Assembly: GCA_963585895.1 (NCBI GenBank)
Contig: OY757913.1
Span: 100,461,257 to 100,525,256, forward strand
Direction: 5' to 3'
DNA from: Sepioteuthis lessoniana
Lineage: Eukaryota; Mollusca; Cephalopoda; Myopsida; Loliginidae
Length of the DNA stretch: 64,000 nt
Shown here: positions 1 to 10,290 of the stretch, piece after piece
Position numbering within the stretch: position 1 is the first letter of the stretch
Layout: the number at the start of each line of letters is the position of its first letter
Notes under the pieces: model-generated
Seen by the model: the letters and a program-made list of their open reading frames with translations, nothing else
Told to the model about the DNA's origin: nothing
The model's database searches: none
Program-made: the position numbers and the translations under genes

Positions 1-19
1 GCAAATGTTTTTCATTTAT

Positions 20-226
20 TTTTCTTGGTTTGTTTTCTTGGTTTTAATGGCATATCACCTTCATAGGTGATTTAATGCCAAAGTCATCCTTCTAGAACTG
101 TCGTAGTAATATTTAACCTATAGCTAAGGAGATAAGGAGGTTCAATACCTTTCACATAGATATTAGTCCGAAAGCGAACGATGTCTTAGTCTGGCGCGTT
201 TGTTCCTATGCCACGGGGATCCCCGT
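20..226 (-). repeat. SINE-A copy, diverged
   Basis: Read on the minus strand this runs from a tRNA-like head (CACGGGG complement near 211-226) through the core (complement of ATACCTTTCACATAG, near 150) to the hairpin tail (TAATGGCATATCACC, near 46-60). It is clearly older than the neighbouring copy at 392, with many substitutions in the tRNA-like part. No target duplication is visible. Confidence 0.7.
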
Positions 227-391
227 CTAATTTAGTCTTTTCGCAATTAATTTTATCTCTTCCAATTCTCTTATGAGTTTTGATTGAATAAGCTGCTTGC
301 AGAAAATAGGTGGCTCTTAAAATGGTGGTGAAAGATTAATGGTTGCTGATCAAGTTCATTTATTCAAACTCTTGAATCCTGCCTTGACTTT

Positions 392-637
392 TGATGGTTT
401 GATTTGGTTTCTTTGTTTAATAGCATATCAACTCTTTTTAGGTTATTTAATGCCAAAGCCATTCTCCTAGAAGAACAGTAGTGGTACTATTTAACCCATA
501 GCTGGGAGGATAAGGGGGTTCATACCTTTCCCAAGGGTATTTGTCCGAAAGTGAACGTAATAGCGCGACTGGAGTACGAACTCGCGTACTACGATTCCGC
601 AGTCCATCGCTTTAACCATTACACCACGAGGACACCC
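392..637 (-). repeat. SINE-A copy, near consensus, with target-site duplication
   Basis: Full-length minus-strand SINE-A. The head contains the A-box-like TGGTGTAATGGTTAAAG and the B-box-like GAGTTCGTACTCC (both on the minus strand). The core (CCCTTGGGAAAGGTATGAACC) and the hairpin tail follow. It is flanked by a perfect 10-bp direct repeat ccttgacttt (382-391 and 638-647), so it is a retroposed copy. The ORFs read through it are not genes. Confidence 0.9.
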
Positions 638-639
638 CC

Positions 640-1930
640 TTGACTTTATGAGGGTATAGACAACATCCATGATATTGACAATCTTCTTGTTGTGAGAAAT
701 TGGTGTAAGTGAATGCATCACAGATAATATTCCGAAATGAAACCTTAAGAAATCTGAATGTATTCTCGTAGGTGAGGCGAAATAAAACCAAACCAATTCC
801 CAGTTCTTGTGAGATCATCAGAGTTTATCAGCAATGACCATGCACACTATTTAGATGAGTAAACGCTTATATTGTTTATGATACCTGCTTTGTACGACTC
901 AATCAACTCATCTTTACTTGGAGATCCGGTTTGGAGTGAAGTGTACTCTCTGTTTTTCTTCTTTAACCATTTTCTTCGGATATACTCATATTGCGTCGTT
1001 CCCGCCGGAGAAGCAAAACATCAAAGATATTCTTGTGTACAGTAGAGAACAGGAGTTTCAGAAGCCATGTTAAAAGTTCATCTACCTTTTATTTCACTTA
1101 TGAGGTCAAGCAAAGTGACATATGACTCAATGAAAAGCGTGTCTATCATTAAATAGTTATTTACTGGGTTCGTTACTTCAAGGCTAAACACTGAACAGGA
1201 TATCTTGGTACGTGATCTCAGTTCCTGACTTTTGAACGGATACAGAATACTCACTTACTTTTCGCTGTCTTCCCAACGATTCTCTCTCAGCAGATCTTTA
1301 GCTTTGAGGTTCCGCGTCGTTTTCAGCGGCGTTACCAATCTCATCTTCTAACGTTTTCTTCTCAGAGTCAAGTCGACATGCAGATCACACCCGCACGTCC
1401 GGGGTCACAAGATTGACTTCAAGCATCCGGTCGTCTACACTAAGCTTTGATTCGTCTAGCCCACAGGACTCTTCTTACGTTACTTCTTAGGGTAACGGAT
1501 GTCATCGAAGAAAGTGGAATTGGCAACTCGAGGTCAAATCTTGGACAAAGCTGTTTGCATTTCACTTTTTGCTTATTGGGAAAGGCATGTAATTATTATA
1601 TTACCAATGCTATTGTTTATCAGTGGTAGGGTTTTAGTATATTTGGAATATCCAAGTAAAGACATCAAAGTCTAGGCCACATTGTTTATTTACAGTAATA
1701 GATTGATTTAGATTTTATTACAGAAGTTATGAAAGTATAGATAAGTGTTTTAATATTTTTTTCTTTGTCATTAGATGTTGAAGACATATTTTTATTTTTT
1801 AACATAGCCAAAAATTAGGGGTAGTACATTACACGCAATATTTGACAATAACACCTTTTTGTGACGAAAAATTGGGTGTCATTCATTATACTAACTCATT
1901 TATTACTTAACTATATACCATTAATTCCCA
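640..1930. other. No recognisable gene; low-copy sequence
   Basis: I see no convincing exon, RNA gene or repeat family here. The part from about 1240 to 1480 has a higher GC content than its surroundings but no long open frame or domain. The 60-codon frame at 1447-1629 has no recognisable motif. Confidence 0.5.
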
Positions 1931-2016
1931 ACGTAGGGCCCGGTAATATTTTGGTCGGCCTTGTTTAGAGAAGTTAATGACCTTTAAGCTTCCTTCAGGT
2001 GAATTACAGTAAAATC
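1931..2016. repeat. Short dispersed repeat, copy 1 of 2
   Basis: About 85 bp (GGTAATATTTTGGT, CCTTGTTTAGAG, GTTAATG, CCTTTAAG) recurs in the same orientation at 2521-2603 with small differences. The two copies lie about 590 bp apart. Family unknown. Confidence 0.6.
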
Positions 2017-2017
2017 T

Positions 2018-2117
2018 CGGAAGAAACTGCGTTTTATTTTATCGGTCAGGTCTGACTTCTATATGACTGATAGCCTATCGATAGCTGTCTTTGCCTTTGT
2101 TAGTCGTGTGTTGATGG
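2018..2117 (-). mobile_element. RTE LINE fragment (RT 3' region)
   Basis: The minus strand encodes a short stretch matching the other RTE copies here (the LSVIWKSDLTDKMKR-type segment before FFQAAV). It is adjacent to a SINE-A head fragment at 2118-2182 on the same strand. It is a remnant only, without catalytic motifs. Confidence 0.65.
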
Positions 2118-2182
2118 ATTTTGAACTTGCTTAACTTCGTGGCCGCAGTCCAGCACTTTAACCATTACTCCACGGGGAATAC
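2118..2182 (-). repeat. SINE-A head fragment
   Basis: Complement of the tRNA-like head (GGAGTAATGGTTAAAG with GGACTGCGG) without core or tail. A SINE-A tail fragment in the same orientation lies separately at about 2477-2520. Confidence 0.55.
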
Positions 2183-2520
2183 TCCTTGCAGTGTTTGCAT
2201 ACTAGCTAGTTTCAAGTAAATTGGCGGCATCGAATTGATGCCACACCCAGCATATAGTCCATACCTTGCCGTCTTTGGATTATTACTTGATCTGATCCAT
2301 GGTTCACTTCTTGAGCTTGCGACACTTCCATAATCAAGAAGTAGAAGTTTCGGTAAAGGTGCACTTTGCCTCAAAGGATAAAACACTAGTATCAGTATGG
2401 GATCAAAGGATTGGCTGAATAGTGGCTTCAGATAGGGTAATCTGTAGACTTCTACTTTGAATGTAAGTGTGCTTTTGGTTTGTTTTGGTTTCTTTGTTTA
2501 TTGGCATATCAACCTTCGTA

Positions 2521-2603
2521 GAGCACGGTAATATTTTGGTAGGCCTTGTTTAGAGACGAAGTTAATGGCCTTTAAGATTTCCTTCATGTGAATTATAGTA
2601 AAA
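2521..2603. repeat. Short dispersed repeat, copy 2 of 2
   Basis: Second copy of the 85-bp repeat at 1931-2016. It abuts a SINE-A tail fragment (2477-2520, minus). Confidence 0.55.
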
Positions 2604-3059
2604 TTCTGAGTATATAAGAATTAAATATTACAGTGGGGGAGGGCATCAGAATTTTAGAAGTTCCTAAGTGGGGCATAGCCCAAAATTGGTTGGGAACAAC
2701 TTGTATATACTGCAGGTGTTCGTGTGTGCTAGACTAAGCAAGGCCGAAATAAAAAAAAGAACATTAACTCCACTTGAATCAAAAACGGTAGCGCTGATCT
2801 GAGAAAGCAGATCGGCTCGTTCAAACCGGTACTTTACTTTGATCACCAATAAGCTGTTCAAAGAATAAGCCTCTTTCTAATCACAGTGCATGTGTAGTAT
2901 GAGTAAGCAGTATGAGAAGATTTTCTATTGAAGCAAATTCTGAAGCTACCTTCCTAGATTAATTTCAAATAAGCAAGCTGACTGCATTAAAAAAAATAAT
3001 GTTATGTCTTTATCAGAATAAGAAGATAAAAAAATCTGCAAGAAGCTTCCAATTGTTCA
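2604..3059. other. No recognisable feature
   Basis: AT-rich sequence without a supported gene or known repeat. Confidence 0.4.
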
Positions 3060-3366
3060 TTGCAATGCTTACCTCCTTCCACAATCATAGAAAATGAGGA
3101 GACTGAATCTGTTGTCATCGTCATCGTCGTCGTTGTAATTGTTGTTGTTCTACTTCTTTTTCTAGGTGTTGTTGTTGTTTCTTCTTCTTCCTGCTCCTCT
3201 TCTTCTTCCTCTTCTTCTTCTTTTCTCCATTTTCATTCAAATTTGCTTTCTCTTCTCTTTAATATTCTTCTTTTCGTTTGATTCTCTTTGTAACCGTTTG
3301 TTGTTGTTTTTGTCGTCGTGTGTTTTCTTGTTTTTACACAGCCTGAAATTGTTGGAGATGTTGTTG

Positions 3367-3418
<52 letters not shown>

Positions 3419-3440
3419 CTATCTCTTTGCAATGTAGATA
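3060..3440. repeat. Pyrimidine-rich trinucleotide microsatellite tract
   Basis: Imperfect GTT/GTC, TTC/TCC and a long ATT run (about 3368-3418) follow one another. ORFs here translate only as poly-V, poly-S and poly-L and are not genes. Confidence 0.85.
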
Positions 3441-3479
3441 AGAGAGTTCAACACTATTGATAAAGTTACATGGTGGTGA

Positions 3480-3780
3480 ATTATATGCAATAATTTTAAG
3501 TAAGACAGATATATTTAGAGGAGTTTTTTTCTTTCTCTCTGTAATGTCGGAAATAATTTACCAGAATGCAAGAGGGGAAGGAGAGAGGAGGAGGAGAGAG
3601 ATAGAGAGAGAATGAAAATTAGAAAAAAAAAACTAATCGGAAGAAATAAAAAAAGGAAAGGAAATGAAGAAAGGGGAAAAGAATAAAAAGAGAAATTTTT
3701 TTTAAGGGAAGAAAAAGACTGAAATTATTTTTAAAGGGAGATATCAAATAGGGGAAATTATTCCCCACCCAAAAGAAAAT
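3480..3780. other. Purine-rich low-complexity stretch
   Basis: Dominated by A and G (GAGAGGAGGAGG, AAAGGAAAGG). There is no gene signal. Confidence 0.7.
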
Positions 3781-3829
3781 ATTCAGTCAAGAAAGATTCC
3801 GAATTGTTAAAAGTTATCTATCTATCTAT

Positions 3830-4480
3830 CAATCTATCTAAATCATTGTTCAGATCTACCTATGTGAGAAGAAGTGAGTTGAATCCGACAGAACGTAGAA
3901 AAGCTAAAACGGAAGAAAGATATATGTTTGATGTTTTGTTTATTTCCCAACGCGTTTCGACTTCAAACTTTTGTTTAAATTCAAAATATTATTATATAAC
4001 ATATGACATGAATTTTCGGTTCGTTCCTAGTGACCCCGTGTCCTTTGGTAAGCTGTCACATTTTGGTTATTAAACAGAAAGTTGACGGCGCGTCAGGGTA
4101 CTTAGATCGAACAGGTGTGTAACCTGACGGAGATCACGTGATGAGAACCACGCGGTCAGATTTAGACAGAGTGCAGAGAATCGCAGTCGGGCGATGGACA
4201 CGCAGCCGATCTGAGGCGTCTCCGACGAGCTTGCAAGGGGGTGCAAGCGTTGAAGTTCGTAAATTATGTTTGATTATGTTTTCGCTTATATTTGTATTTG
4301 AATGACAGTATACAACAATATTTTATCAAAATTATTTTTGTACGAGAAATAATTATGATAGATAAAATTTTGATTCAATTAGAAGTCTTCATCAAGGCTT
4401 CTAGATGTTACTATGTGAAAAAAACGGAGTAATACTGGCTGATATGTTCAAATTGCCTCATGTCATACGATGGAATTTTT
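3830..4480 (-). repeat. Penelope-associated terminal repeat, copy 1 (with internal insertion)
   Basis: On the minus strand a TTGATGAAGACTTC block near 4385-4402 and a GAAGTCGAAACGCGTTGG block near 3948-3970 bracket an AT-rich segment, and a conserved tail towards 3830 contains CTTTCTTCCGTTTTA. The same blocks occur in opposite orientation at 5325-6110. Compared with that copy, about 250 bp of unrelated GC-richer sequence (about 4060-4300) is inserted. The element lies just downstream, in the minus sense, of the PLE protein fragment at 4501-4790. Confidence 0.6.
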
Positions 4481-4500
4481 TTGAATGTTGGGCGGTAATT

Positions 4501-4790
4501 TATTTATGTGGACCATAGTTCGTCTTTATTTGAGATTATTCTTTTAGAGGGTTTGTTAAAGATTTCTATGTTTTTATTAAGGTTTTCTTGGGAAGTAGGG
4601 GTGTAGATGCTTTGGTCGTTAAGTAGGGTCATTAGTTTCTTATGGTAATCTACGGTGTCTAAGATGGCAATAGCTCCAGCTTTGTCAGGGGATATTATAA
4701 TAATGTCTTTGTTGTCAGGGGATATTATAATGATGTCTTTGTTTTTGGCTTGGTTTGTAAGGGCTGTTATGTATCTTCTTATTGGTGGTA
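4501..4790 (-). pseudogene. Penelope-like element RT N-terminal fragment
   Basis: A minus-strand open frame contains a segment like the conserved N-terminal block of PLE reverse transcriptases: IIIISPDKAGAIAILD, then DYHKKLMTLLND. Known PLE proteins carry a PDKG-type motif followed by a VILD..DY pattern here. A nine-codon unit (KDIIIISPDN) is tandemly duplicated, which is a small internal duplication. The frame ends after about 95 codons and no catalytic RT motifs follow, so this is a dead fragment. The SINE-B at 4793 truncates its 5' side, and part of the longer ORF is read from that SINE. Confidence 0.6.
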
Positions 4791-4792
4791 CT

Positions 4793-5078
4793 CGTGGTGT
4801 AATGATTATCGTCGTAGGAAATGAACACGGTGACACGAGTTCAAATCCTGGACGAGACTGATTGCATTTCACATAGCGCTAATACCCTTGGGAAAGGTAT
4901 GAATCCAATTATTCTCCTTCCAGCTATGGGTAAATAGTAGGGTAGAATAGGTTCTTCAGCCTTGGTGAGGCAACTAATCTAGGAGAAGGAAAACTCTGAA
5001 TTCAAACCTGTTAAACTCCGCTTAAAAATTAACCTTGTGTCATATCCTGCCCGAGCGGAGGGGTTAGGTAAATAGGGT
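4793..5078 (+). repeat. SINE-B copy, full length
   Basis: Head with GTGTAATGATTATCGTCG and the B-box-like GAGTTCAAATCCTGG, then the core shared with SINE-A (AATACCCTTGGGAAAGGTAT, CAGCTATGGGTAAATAGTA). The B-specific body includes TTCAGCCTTGGTGAGGCAAC, and the tail is CCGAGCGGAGGGGTTAGGTA. Confidence 0.88.
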
Positions 5079-5324
5079 TATGTATCTTCTTGGTAGATTT
5101 TCAAAACATTCATTCATGACAAAAATAAATAAAAAAATAATTGAAGTATGTTCCATAGCATAACACCACTCATTACTACAAGTTTCTTTCCAAATATCAC
5201 CGTCTATGGGAAAAGTAATTCTAAAACAATACAAAATTTACACTAAAGATTAGCCCCCCCCCATCCTATTTAAAGCAATAAAACATCACAAATCTGTTTC
5301 TTAAAACTCAAAACGCCACTTAAA
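5079..5324. other. No recognisable feature
   Basis: AT-rich, with a short C run near 5255. No supported element. Confidence 0.35.
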
Positions 5325-6110
5325 AAAAAAATTCCATCGCATGACATGACGCAATTTGAGCATATTAGCCAGTATTTCTTCGTTTTTTTACATAGTAGTC
5401 TCTACAAGCCCTGATTGTACTATAGCCATGATATGGCTATGTGTGATAGAACATTGGAATCTCGAAATTCGAAAAACACGTAACGACTTCTTTGTTCAGG
5501 TACGAAACTTTTTATTACCTTTGAGTTTAAAGGTTCTTCGACATAAGGAGAGAGAGGTACAATCTTTCTATGCTGGCTTTTTCATCTCCCCCCCCCCCAA
5601 CACGTGTGGCACCCGCCACAAAGGTCTCCGCGAGCAAGCGAAAGTCAACCGTCTCGTTCGGTGTCTAGTCTCAACTCTACTAACTTTCTTCTTCTTTCCC
5701 AAAATCCTCCGTGCTCTTCCGGTGCGTGACGTCATTCGCACTCTGTAACTTCGTTTCTCATCTCAGGCTATTGTGACATCTCTGAGTGACACATCCGCTC
5801 TGTGCATGCGTGTGTGAACACCTGTGTTAATGTTGCACCTAAGTAACCCTTGCCTTGAGCCGAAAGGTTCTCAGCCTAACTAAACCCAAAGGCATAAACC
5901 GAAATTCCTCGGCCATTATATTACATGCTGAAGACTTCCAGTTGAATCAAAAATTTATCTATCATAATCATTTTTCATACAAAAATAATTTTGATAAAAT
6001 ATTTTTGTATTCAAACAAAAGATTGAAGTCGAAACGCGTTGGCAAATAAACAAACCATTAAACATACACCTTTCTTCCGTTTTACTTTTTCTACATACAG
6101 ACCTATCTAT
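5325..6110 (+). repeat. Penelope-associated terminal repeat, copy 2, split by an LTR-like insertion
   Basis: Blocks matching the repeat at 3830-4480 in inverse orientation lie at about 5325-5414 and 5921-6110, including GCTGAAGACTTCC and GAAGTCGAAACGCGTTGG. Between them sits the LTR-like sequence at 5415-5920, which the 3830-4480 copy lacks at this point. This supports a separate later insertion. Confidence 0.6.
5415..5920 (+). mobile_element. LTR-like dispersed element (possible solo LTR), copy 1 of 3
   Basis: A roughly 500-bp unit recurs at 13255-13740 (minus) and 60417-60926 (plus). It begins near TGTA and ends ATTATATTACA, so TG...CA ends are possible. The GC-richer middle holds a perfect CRE-type palindrome TGACGTCA (about 5726-5733) and a conserved GTGCGTGACGTCA context. 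It is followed by a conserved block (AGCCGAAAGGTTCTCAGCC). No internal retroviral genes adjoin it. Solo LTR is my inference, because target duplications are not clear. Confidence 0.5.
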
Positions 6111-6119
6111 GTTCATCCC

Positions 6120-6128
6120 TCTTTCTCG

Positions 6129-6159
<31 letters not shown>

Positions 6160-6297
6160 AATATATATATGTATGTGTTTGTGTATCTCAATTTCTTCTG
6201 CTACCTCAGTCTATTCATATCAATGTTCAGATTTGTCTTGTTCTCTTCCTCTATCTATTTAAGACTGTTTATCTCTATCACTACCTCAGTTTGTTCA

Positions 6298-6335
<38 letters not shown>

Positions 6336-6340
6336 CACTT
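6120..6340. repeat. TC and TCTA microsatellites
   Basis: A TC tract at about 6122-6158 and a TCTA tract at about 6298-6335 with less regular TCTA-like sequence between them. The overlapping ORFs are microsatellite translations. Confidence 0.85.
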
Positions 6341-6739
6341 ATGTATGTATGTATGTATATCATGGTAGATCGTACGTATGCATCAGTCTTCCTCGTATAT
6401 GATATTTTTTAAAAATCTACAGTCGGTCTACTTACCCCTTTTAAGTCACCAAAAAATCTGATCGTCTCGTTTTTTAGGACACAAACTGTTAAAGGAATGC
6501 TGAGAATTAGGATATAAACTTTTCATTGTTATATATCATCATTTGCCTTCCATTTTCAGCCTTTGCAGCTTGCATAACTTTAGCCAATTGAAAATATGCA
6601 GCAATTTGGCGGGGAACTGGTGTTCTTATAGTTTTGTCTGATTCAAAGAAAAATAACCAAAACAAAACAAAGCAAAAAAAAAAAAAAAAAATGACGAGAA
6701 TTGGATAACAAGTTTTAAAATTTGCACACATGGGTCATT

Positions 6740-7160
6740 ATTAAGTTTACAGGCTTCACAGCCTTCGTACCTCTGCAGAGAGGTAAGACCCTCCTCAATG
6801 AGTGTCCTGGATATGACACTAAACAACCTGATGGTGAGGGTCCAGTGATGCTGGAGATTTGGGAATGTGGAGCACCCCTTCATTGCCATTGCTCCCAGGT
6901 CCGCTCTGGCCCATAGTGGTTGCACCTGATAGGGTCCTATCTATGGGTTAAATAGAACTAATTGTATATTTATGCTAAACTTTATTGTTTGACTAAACTG
7001 AATAGCTTGAAATAAAAATGTGTACTCATACTAAACTGAATTTTTTGAAATAGAACTGACTATTCGCATAAAAATGGATTTGGCGATAAATAACCTACAA
7101 AGGTTGATATGTCATAAAATCCAACCAACCAACCAACCAACCAACCAACCAACCAACTTA
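6740..7160 (+). repeat. D element, 5'-truncated
   Basis: Matches the D family from the CTGCAGAGAGGTAAGACC part onward: GAGTGTCCTGGATATGACAC, GGTCCAGTGATGCTGGAG, CCATTGCTCCCAGGTCC, GGGTCCTATCTATGGG. A variable body then leads to the hairpin tail (GGCGATAAATAACCTACAAA) and a CCAA tetranucleotide tail (about 7121-7157). Confidence 0.85.
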
Positions 7161-7454
7161 TAGCATTCGTTGATTGATTAACTGGGTGAATATTGGAATT
7201 TAGGAAAAATGTAATCACCTAGTTTTTCGGGTACAAATAACCAATGGTGGAAAAAATGACAAGAATTGACATATCAAATTTTTATCATAATCCCCACTAT
7301 ATATATATATATATATATATAAAGTTTTTCTTTCAAATATTAACAATTTACATACAATGGTTTCAAGTAACTAATGCAAATAATCCTTTCGAAGTAACTG
7401 TAGTGCAAAGTAAATATTATCAACACAAATAATTTTAATCGTAACCCCTACTAT

Positions 7455-7575
7455 ATGAGCTGTCTGAGACTTAGTCCAACGTAAAGTTGGATGGTTTAGA
7501 TTCCGGCTTCGACCGTTTTACGTGTCTAGCCACACTGAAGAGTTCTGATAGAACGAAACAGTTTGTCTGAGGATG

Positions 7576-7580
<5 letters not shown>
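7455..7580 (+). repeat. F element copy 1 (ribozyme SINE, 5'-truncated)
   Basis: Starts within the tRNA-like part (TTAGTCCAACGTAAAGTTGG) and keeps a B-box-like stretch (TTCCGGCTTCGACC, rearranged relative to the other copies), the CGTGTCTAGC block and the hammerhead core. It is followed directly by a TA tract (about 7580-7618). The A-box side is missing. Confidence 0.75.
7523..7578 (+). ncRNA. Hammerhead ribozyme, type I, copy 1
   Basis: Canonical order and spacing. Stem I 5' side is CCACA (7530-7534), then the invariant CTGAAGA (7535-7541). Stem II is GTTC/GAAC with loop TGATA (7542-7554). GAAAC follows (7555-7559), then a short stem III and the cleavage triplet GTC (C17 at 7567), with stem I 3' side TGAGG. 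Outer stem I pairs TGTC with GACA (7575-7578). One A-A mismatch lies in stem I of this copy, and the catalytic core is complete. Confidence 0.72.
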
Positions 7581-7620
<40 letters not shown>

Positions 7621-7684
7621 CATATGGTATAATGGTTGGTTGGTTCGTTTTACAACATGTTAACTCCTGCTAGGTTATGCAATA

Positions 7685-7922
7685 CCGAAGTCAGTCTTTT
7701 TCGAGCGTTCTGGCTTACTTGTTGGATTGCAGCCTCGAAGTTAGGGAGTTCAAACTCAAGTCGCGCTATTTTGTTCTCTTTCGGACTAATACCCTTGAGA
7801 AAGGTATGAACCCTCTTATCCACCCAGATATGGGTTGATACGACTACAGGTCATTTTTATGAATGTTTTTGAATTGAATAAGCCACATAGTTTGATGTGC
7901 CATTAAACAAAGGAAACCAAAC
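7685..7922 (+). repeat. SINE-A copy, diverged
   Basis: Recognisable by TGGATTGCAGCCTCG, GAGTTCAAACTCAAG, the core (ACCCTTGAGAAAGGTATGAA) and a decayed hairpin tail ending CCATTAAACAAAGG. It is an older copy. A D element in the opposite orientation abuts its tail. Confidence 0.75.
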
Positions 7923-7925
7923 TAT

Positions 7926-8190
7926 TTTTGTTTGTATTTTTGAATTTTTTGGCATATGAACCATTGTAGATTATTTAATGCCAAATCCATTTTTATGCAA
8001 ATTAACTGTTTTATTTCAAACAAATCAGTTTAGTATAAGTATGATTTTTGCTTAAACACAGTGAAATGTGAAAACAATTCTATTTAACGTAAGTACAGTT
8101 TCAATATCAAAAACAGTTCTATTTCAAACAATCCAGTTTAGCATAAATACGCAGTTTAGTTCTATTTGACCCATAGATATGATCCTATAT
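7926..8190 (-). repeat. D element 3' part
   Basis: Minus-strand D tail (complement of GGCATTAAATAATC) and D body with repeated AACTGTTTTATTTCAAAC-type subunits. It ends near the complement of GGATCATATCTATGGG. Confidence 0.7.
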
Positions 8191-8337
8191 ACATTTTTTT
8201 ACTCCCATAAGAGTGTAGAATATTTAGCCTCAGTAAAGAAAGTCCGCTCCTGCAAAAACAAAAAACAAAAAAAAAAAATTTTAGGGTAGAAACGAATACA
8301 TAAATGACCCTCTTCACTCCTCCACAACCCAAGTAGT

Positions 8338-8805
8338 CATCATCATGTCGTGCCGCCAGCATGGATATCCCTGGCCCTCTCTCGCTACTTCTCCCTATCA
8401 TTCATCGCTTCTGGCAGGTCTTCAGGGCTACATCCCGTATCCTCACATAGCTGCTGTATGTATGTTCGAGCTGGTCATCCTGCTTTTGCTTGGCCATACG
8501 TGGGGGTCCATAGTACATCACTGATGAGTTCGTTTTTGCTTCTCCAGCAGAGTCCTGCATGTCTGGTTCGTTTAACTTGGATAGTTTTCGTGATGGGAGG
8601 CAGGTGGTCGTATAGTAGGTGCCTTATGGGGTGTTGCCGCCAGGACTTGTTCAATATTGCTCGCAACATTCTTGTATAATTGCCGTCTAGCTTCTTCTTC
8701 AGCCGTTTAGTTAGCGTCCAAGTAGTGCATCCATATAGCAGTATCGATACGACTGTTTTTGTAATTGCCGTCTAGCTTCTTCTCCAGCCGTTTAACCCAA
8801 GTAGT
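8338..8805 (-). mobile_element. RTE-type LINE, 3' end only
   Basis: The minus strand encodes the C-terminal region common to all RTE copies here: RMLRAILNKSWRQHP, then YDHLPPITKTIQV and RRTRHAG. The short 3' end carries an ATG/ATC repeat (near 8338-8347). It is 5'-truncated with no catalytic RT residues, and the frame is open only in pieces. About 30 bp of the GCCGTCTAGCTTCTTC segment is duplicated at 8760-8793. Membership of the RTE clade is inferred from the DREEWRERVRDIRA-like end and the trinucleotide tail. Confidence 0.8.
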
Positions 8806-9210
8806 AGCCCTACCAAATTCTATTTAAGTTCATAAAATGACACGAGACAGTAGAAGACAAACCAAGCTATGAAAGAAAACCCTTTTTTCCACTGCAACAC
8901 AAGTCAAAAGCTGTTTAGTATTATATTGTCTTTAACTCTTCTATCATTTAAAATGCATGAATGATTTTACTTAAAAATTGTATTTTCTTTCTTTGTAAAA
9001 TCACGGCTCTACACTATCTGTGTCTTAAATGTAAATGCAATTTTACCGTAAATCCAAATTAATATTGAACCTTGTCAAAGGAGCTAACACGTTTGGTACA
9101 TGAAACTCTTTTTTAAAACTTGGGAAGAATTATTTAAAGACCCCCATACTCGTTTAGAATATTCAGCCTAAGTAAAAAAGAAAGTCCACCCTCTCAAAAA
9201 CAAAAACCAA

Positions 9211-9251
<41 letters not shown>

Positions 9252-9369
9252 GTTATTTTAAATGGGTAAACAAGTCCTATTAAGTTGCGATATCAGTGTA
9301 TTGAGAACAAATTTAGTTAATTCTTTTTTAAAAAAATGATTTTTGATCTCTTTGGCAATTTCGGGTAAG
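8806..9369. other. No gene; AT-rich with a TA microsatellite
   Basis: Unrecognised low-copy sequence containing a TA tract at about 9210-9250. An imperfect echo of the 8210-8250 sequence (TTTAGAATATTCAGCCTAAG) lies at about 9155-9200. Confidence 0.4.
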
Positions 9370-9571
9370 TGGGTGTCCTTCGGAATTGTAGTAAGCGAGT
9401 TCGAACTCCAGTCGTGCTATTACGTTCACTTTCGGACAAATACCCTTGGGAAAGGTATGAACCCCCTTATCCTCCCAGCTATGGGTTAAATAGTACCACT
9501 ACAATTCTTCTTTGGCATTAAATAAACCACAAAGGTTGATATACCATTAAACAAAGAAACCAAATCAAACT
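9370..9571 (+). repeat. SINE-A copy lacking the A-box region, with target-site duplication
   Basis: Flanked by a perfect 13-bp direct repeat aatttcgggtaag (9357-9369 and 9572-9584). About 29 bp of the head are missing between GTGTCCTT and CGGAATTG, which removes the A-box-like sequence; the B-box-like GAGTTCGAACTCC, core and tail are near consensus. A short deletion also lies before the tail. Confidence 0.88.
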
Positions 9572-9764
9572 AATTTCGGGTAAGAATAGACCTTGGAATA
9601 ATGATAACAAAGCGGCAGCTTTACTCCCTAGAGCTTTGGGGGAGTCTGAATAACAAATGCTGTTTAGTGACACACAAACGAGAACACAAAATCAGTCATA
9701 CTCCAATTGCCATCATTAAAAACTGTTTCTTTTCTAATTTGTTAATTTATTTTCTTCTTTTATC

Positions 9765-10290
9765 TAACGAGTGTCCTGGATATGACACTAAACAATCTGA
9801 TGGTGAGGTTCCAGTAATGCTGGAGCTTTGGGGAATGCGGTGTATCCATTTATTGCCATCGCTCCCAAGTCCACTCTGGCCCCGGAGTGGTAGCACCTGA
9901 TAAGGGTCCTATCTATGGGTTAAATAGAACTAAACGGTCGTTGGCATTTACTGTTTTTATGCATTTAAACTGCGTATTTATGCTGATCTGAATTGTTTAA
10001 AATAGAACTGTTTTTCACAAATAAACTGTACTTACATTTAAACTGCGTGCTTATGCTAAAGAGTATTATTTGAAATTGAACTGTTTTTGAAATTGAAACT
10101 GTACTTACACTAAACTGTATTGTTATATATAACTGCTTGAATAGTTTGAAATAGGAATGTTTTTGACAATTAAACTGTGTACTCATGCTAAACTGAATTG
10201 TTTGAAATGGTTATTCACATAAAAATGGATTTTTGCGTTAAATAACCTGCAAAGGTTGATATACCAAAAACCCAAAAAATCAAACTTAAA
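9765..10290 (+). repeat. D element, 5'-truncated
   Basis: Begins at GAGTGTCCTGGATATGAC and carries the complete D middle, four or five degenerate AACTG-rich body subunits, and the hairpin tail at about 10230-10270. Confidence 0.85.

Noticed and set aside
3060-3441. Leucine- and valine-rich frames resembling membrane segments
   Set aside because: Produced by GTT, TTC and ATT repeats; the hydrophobic character is an artefact of base composition.
4504-4872. Single 122-codon host gene on the minus strand
   Set aside because: Its first part is read from a SINE-B head and the rest is a Penelope RT fragment, so it is an accidental fusion.
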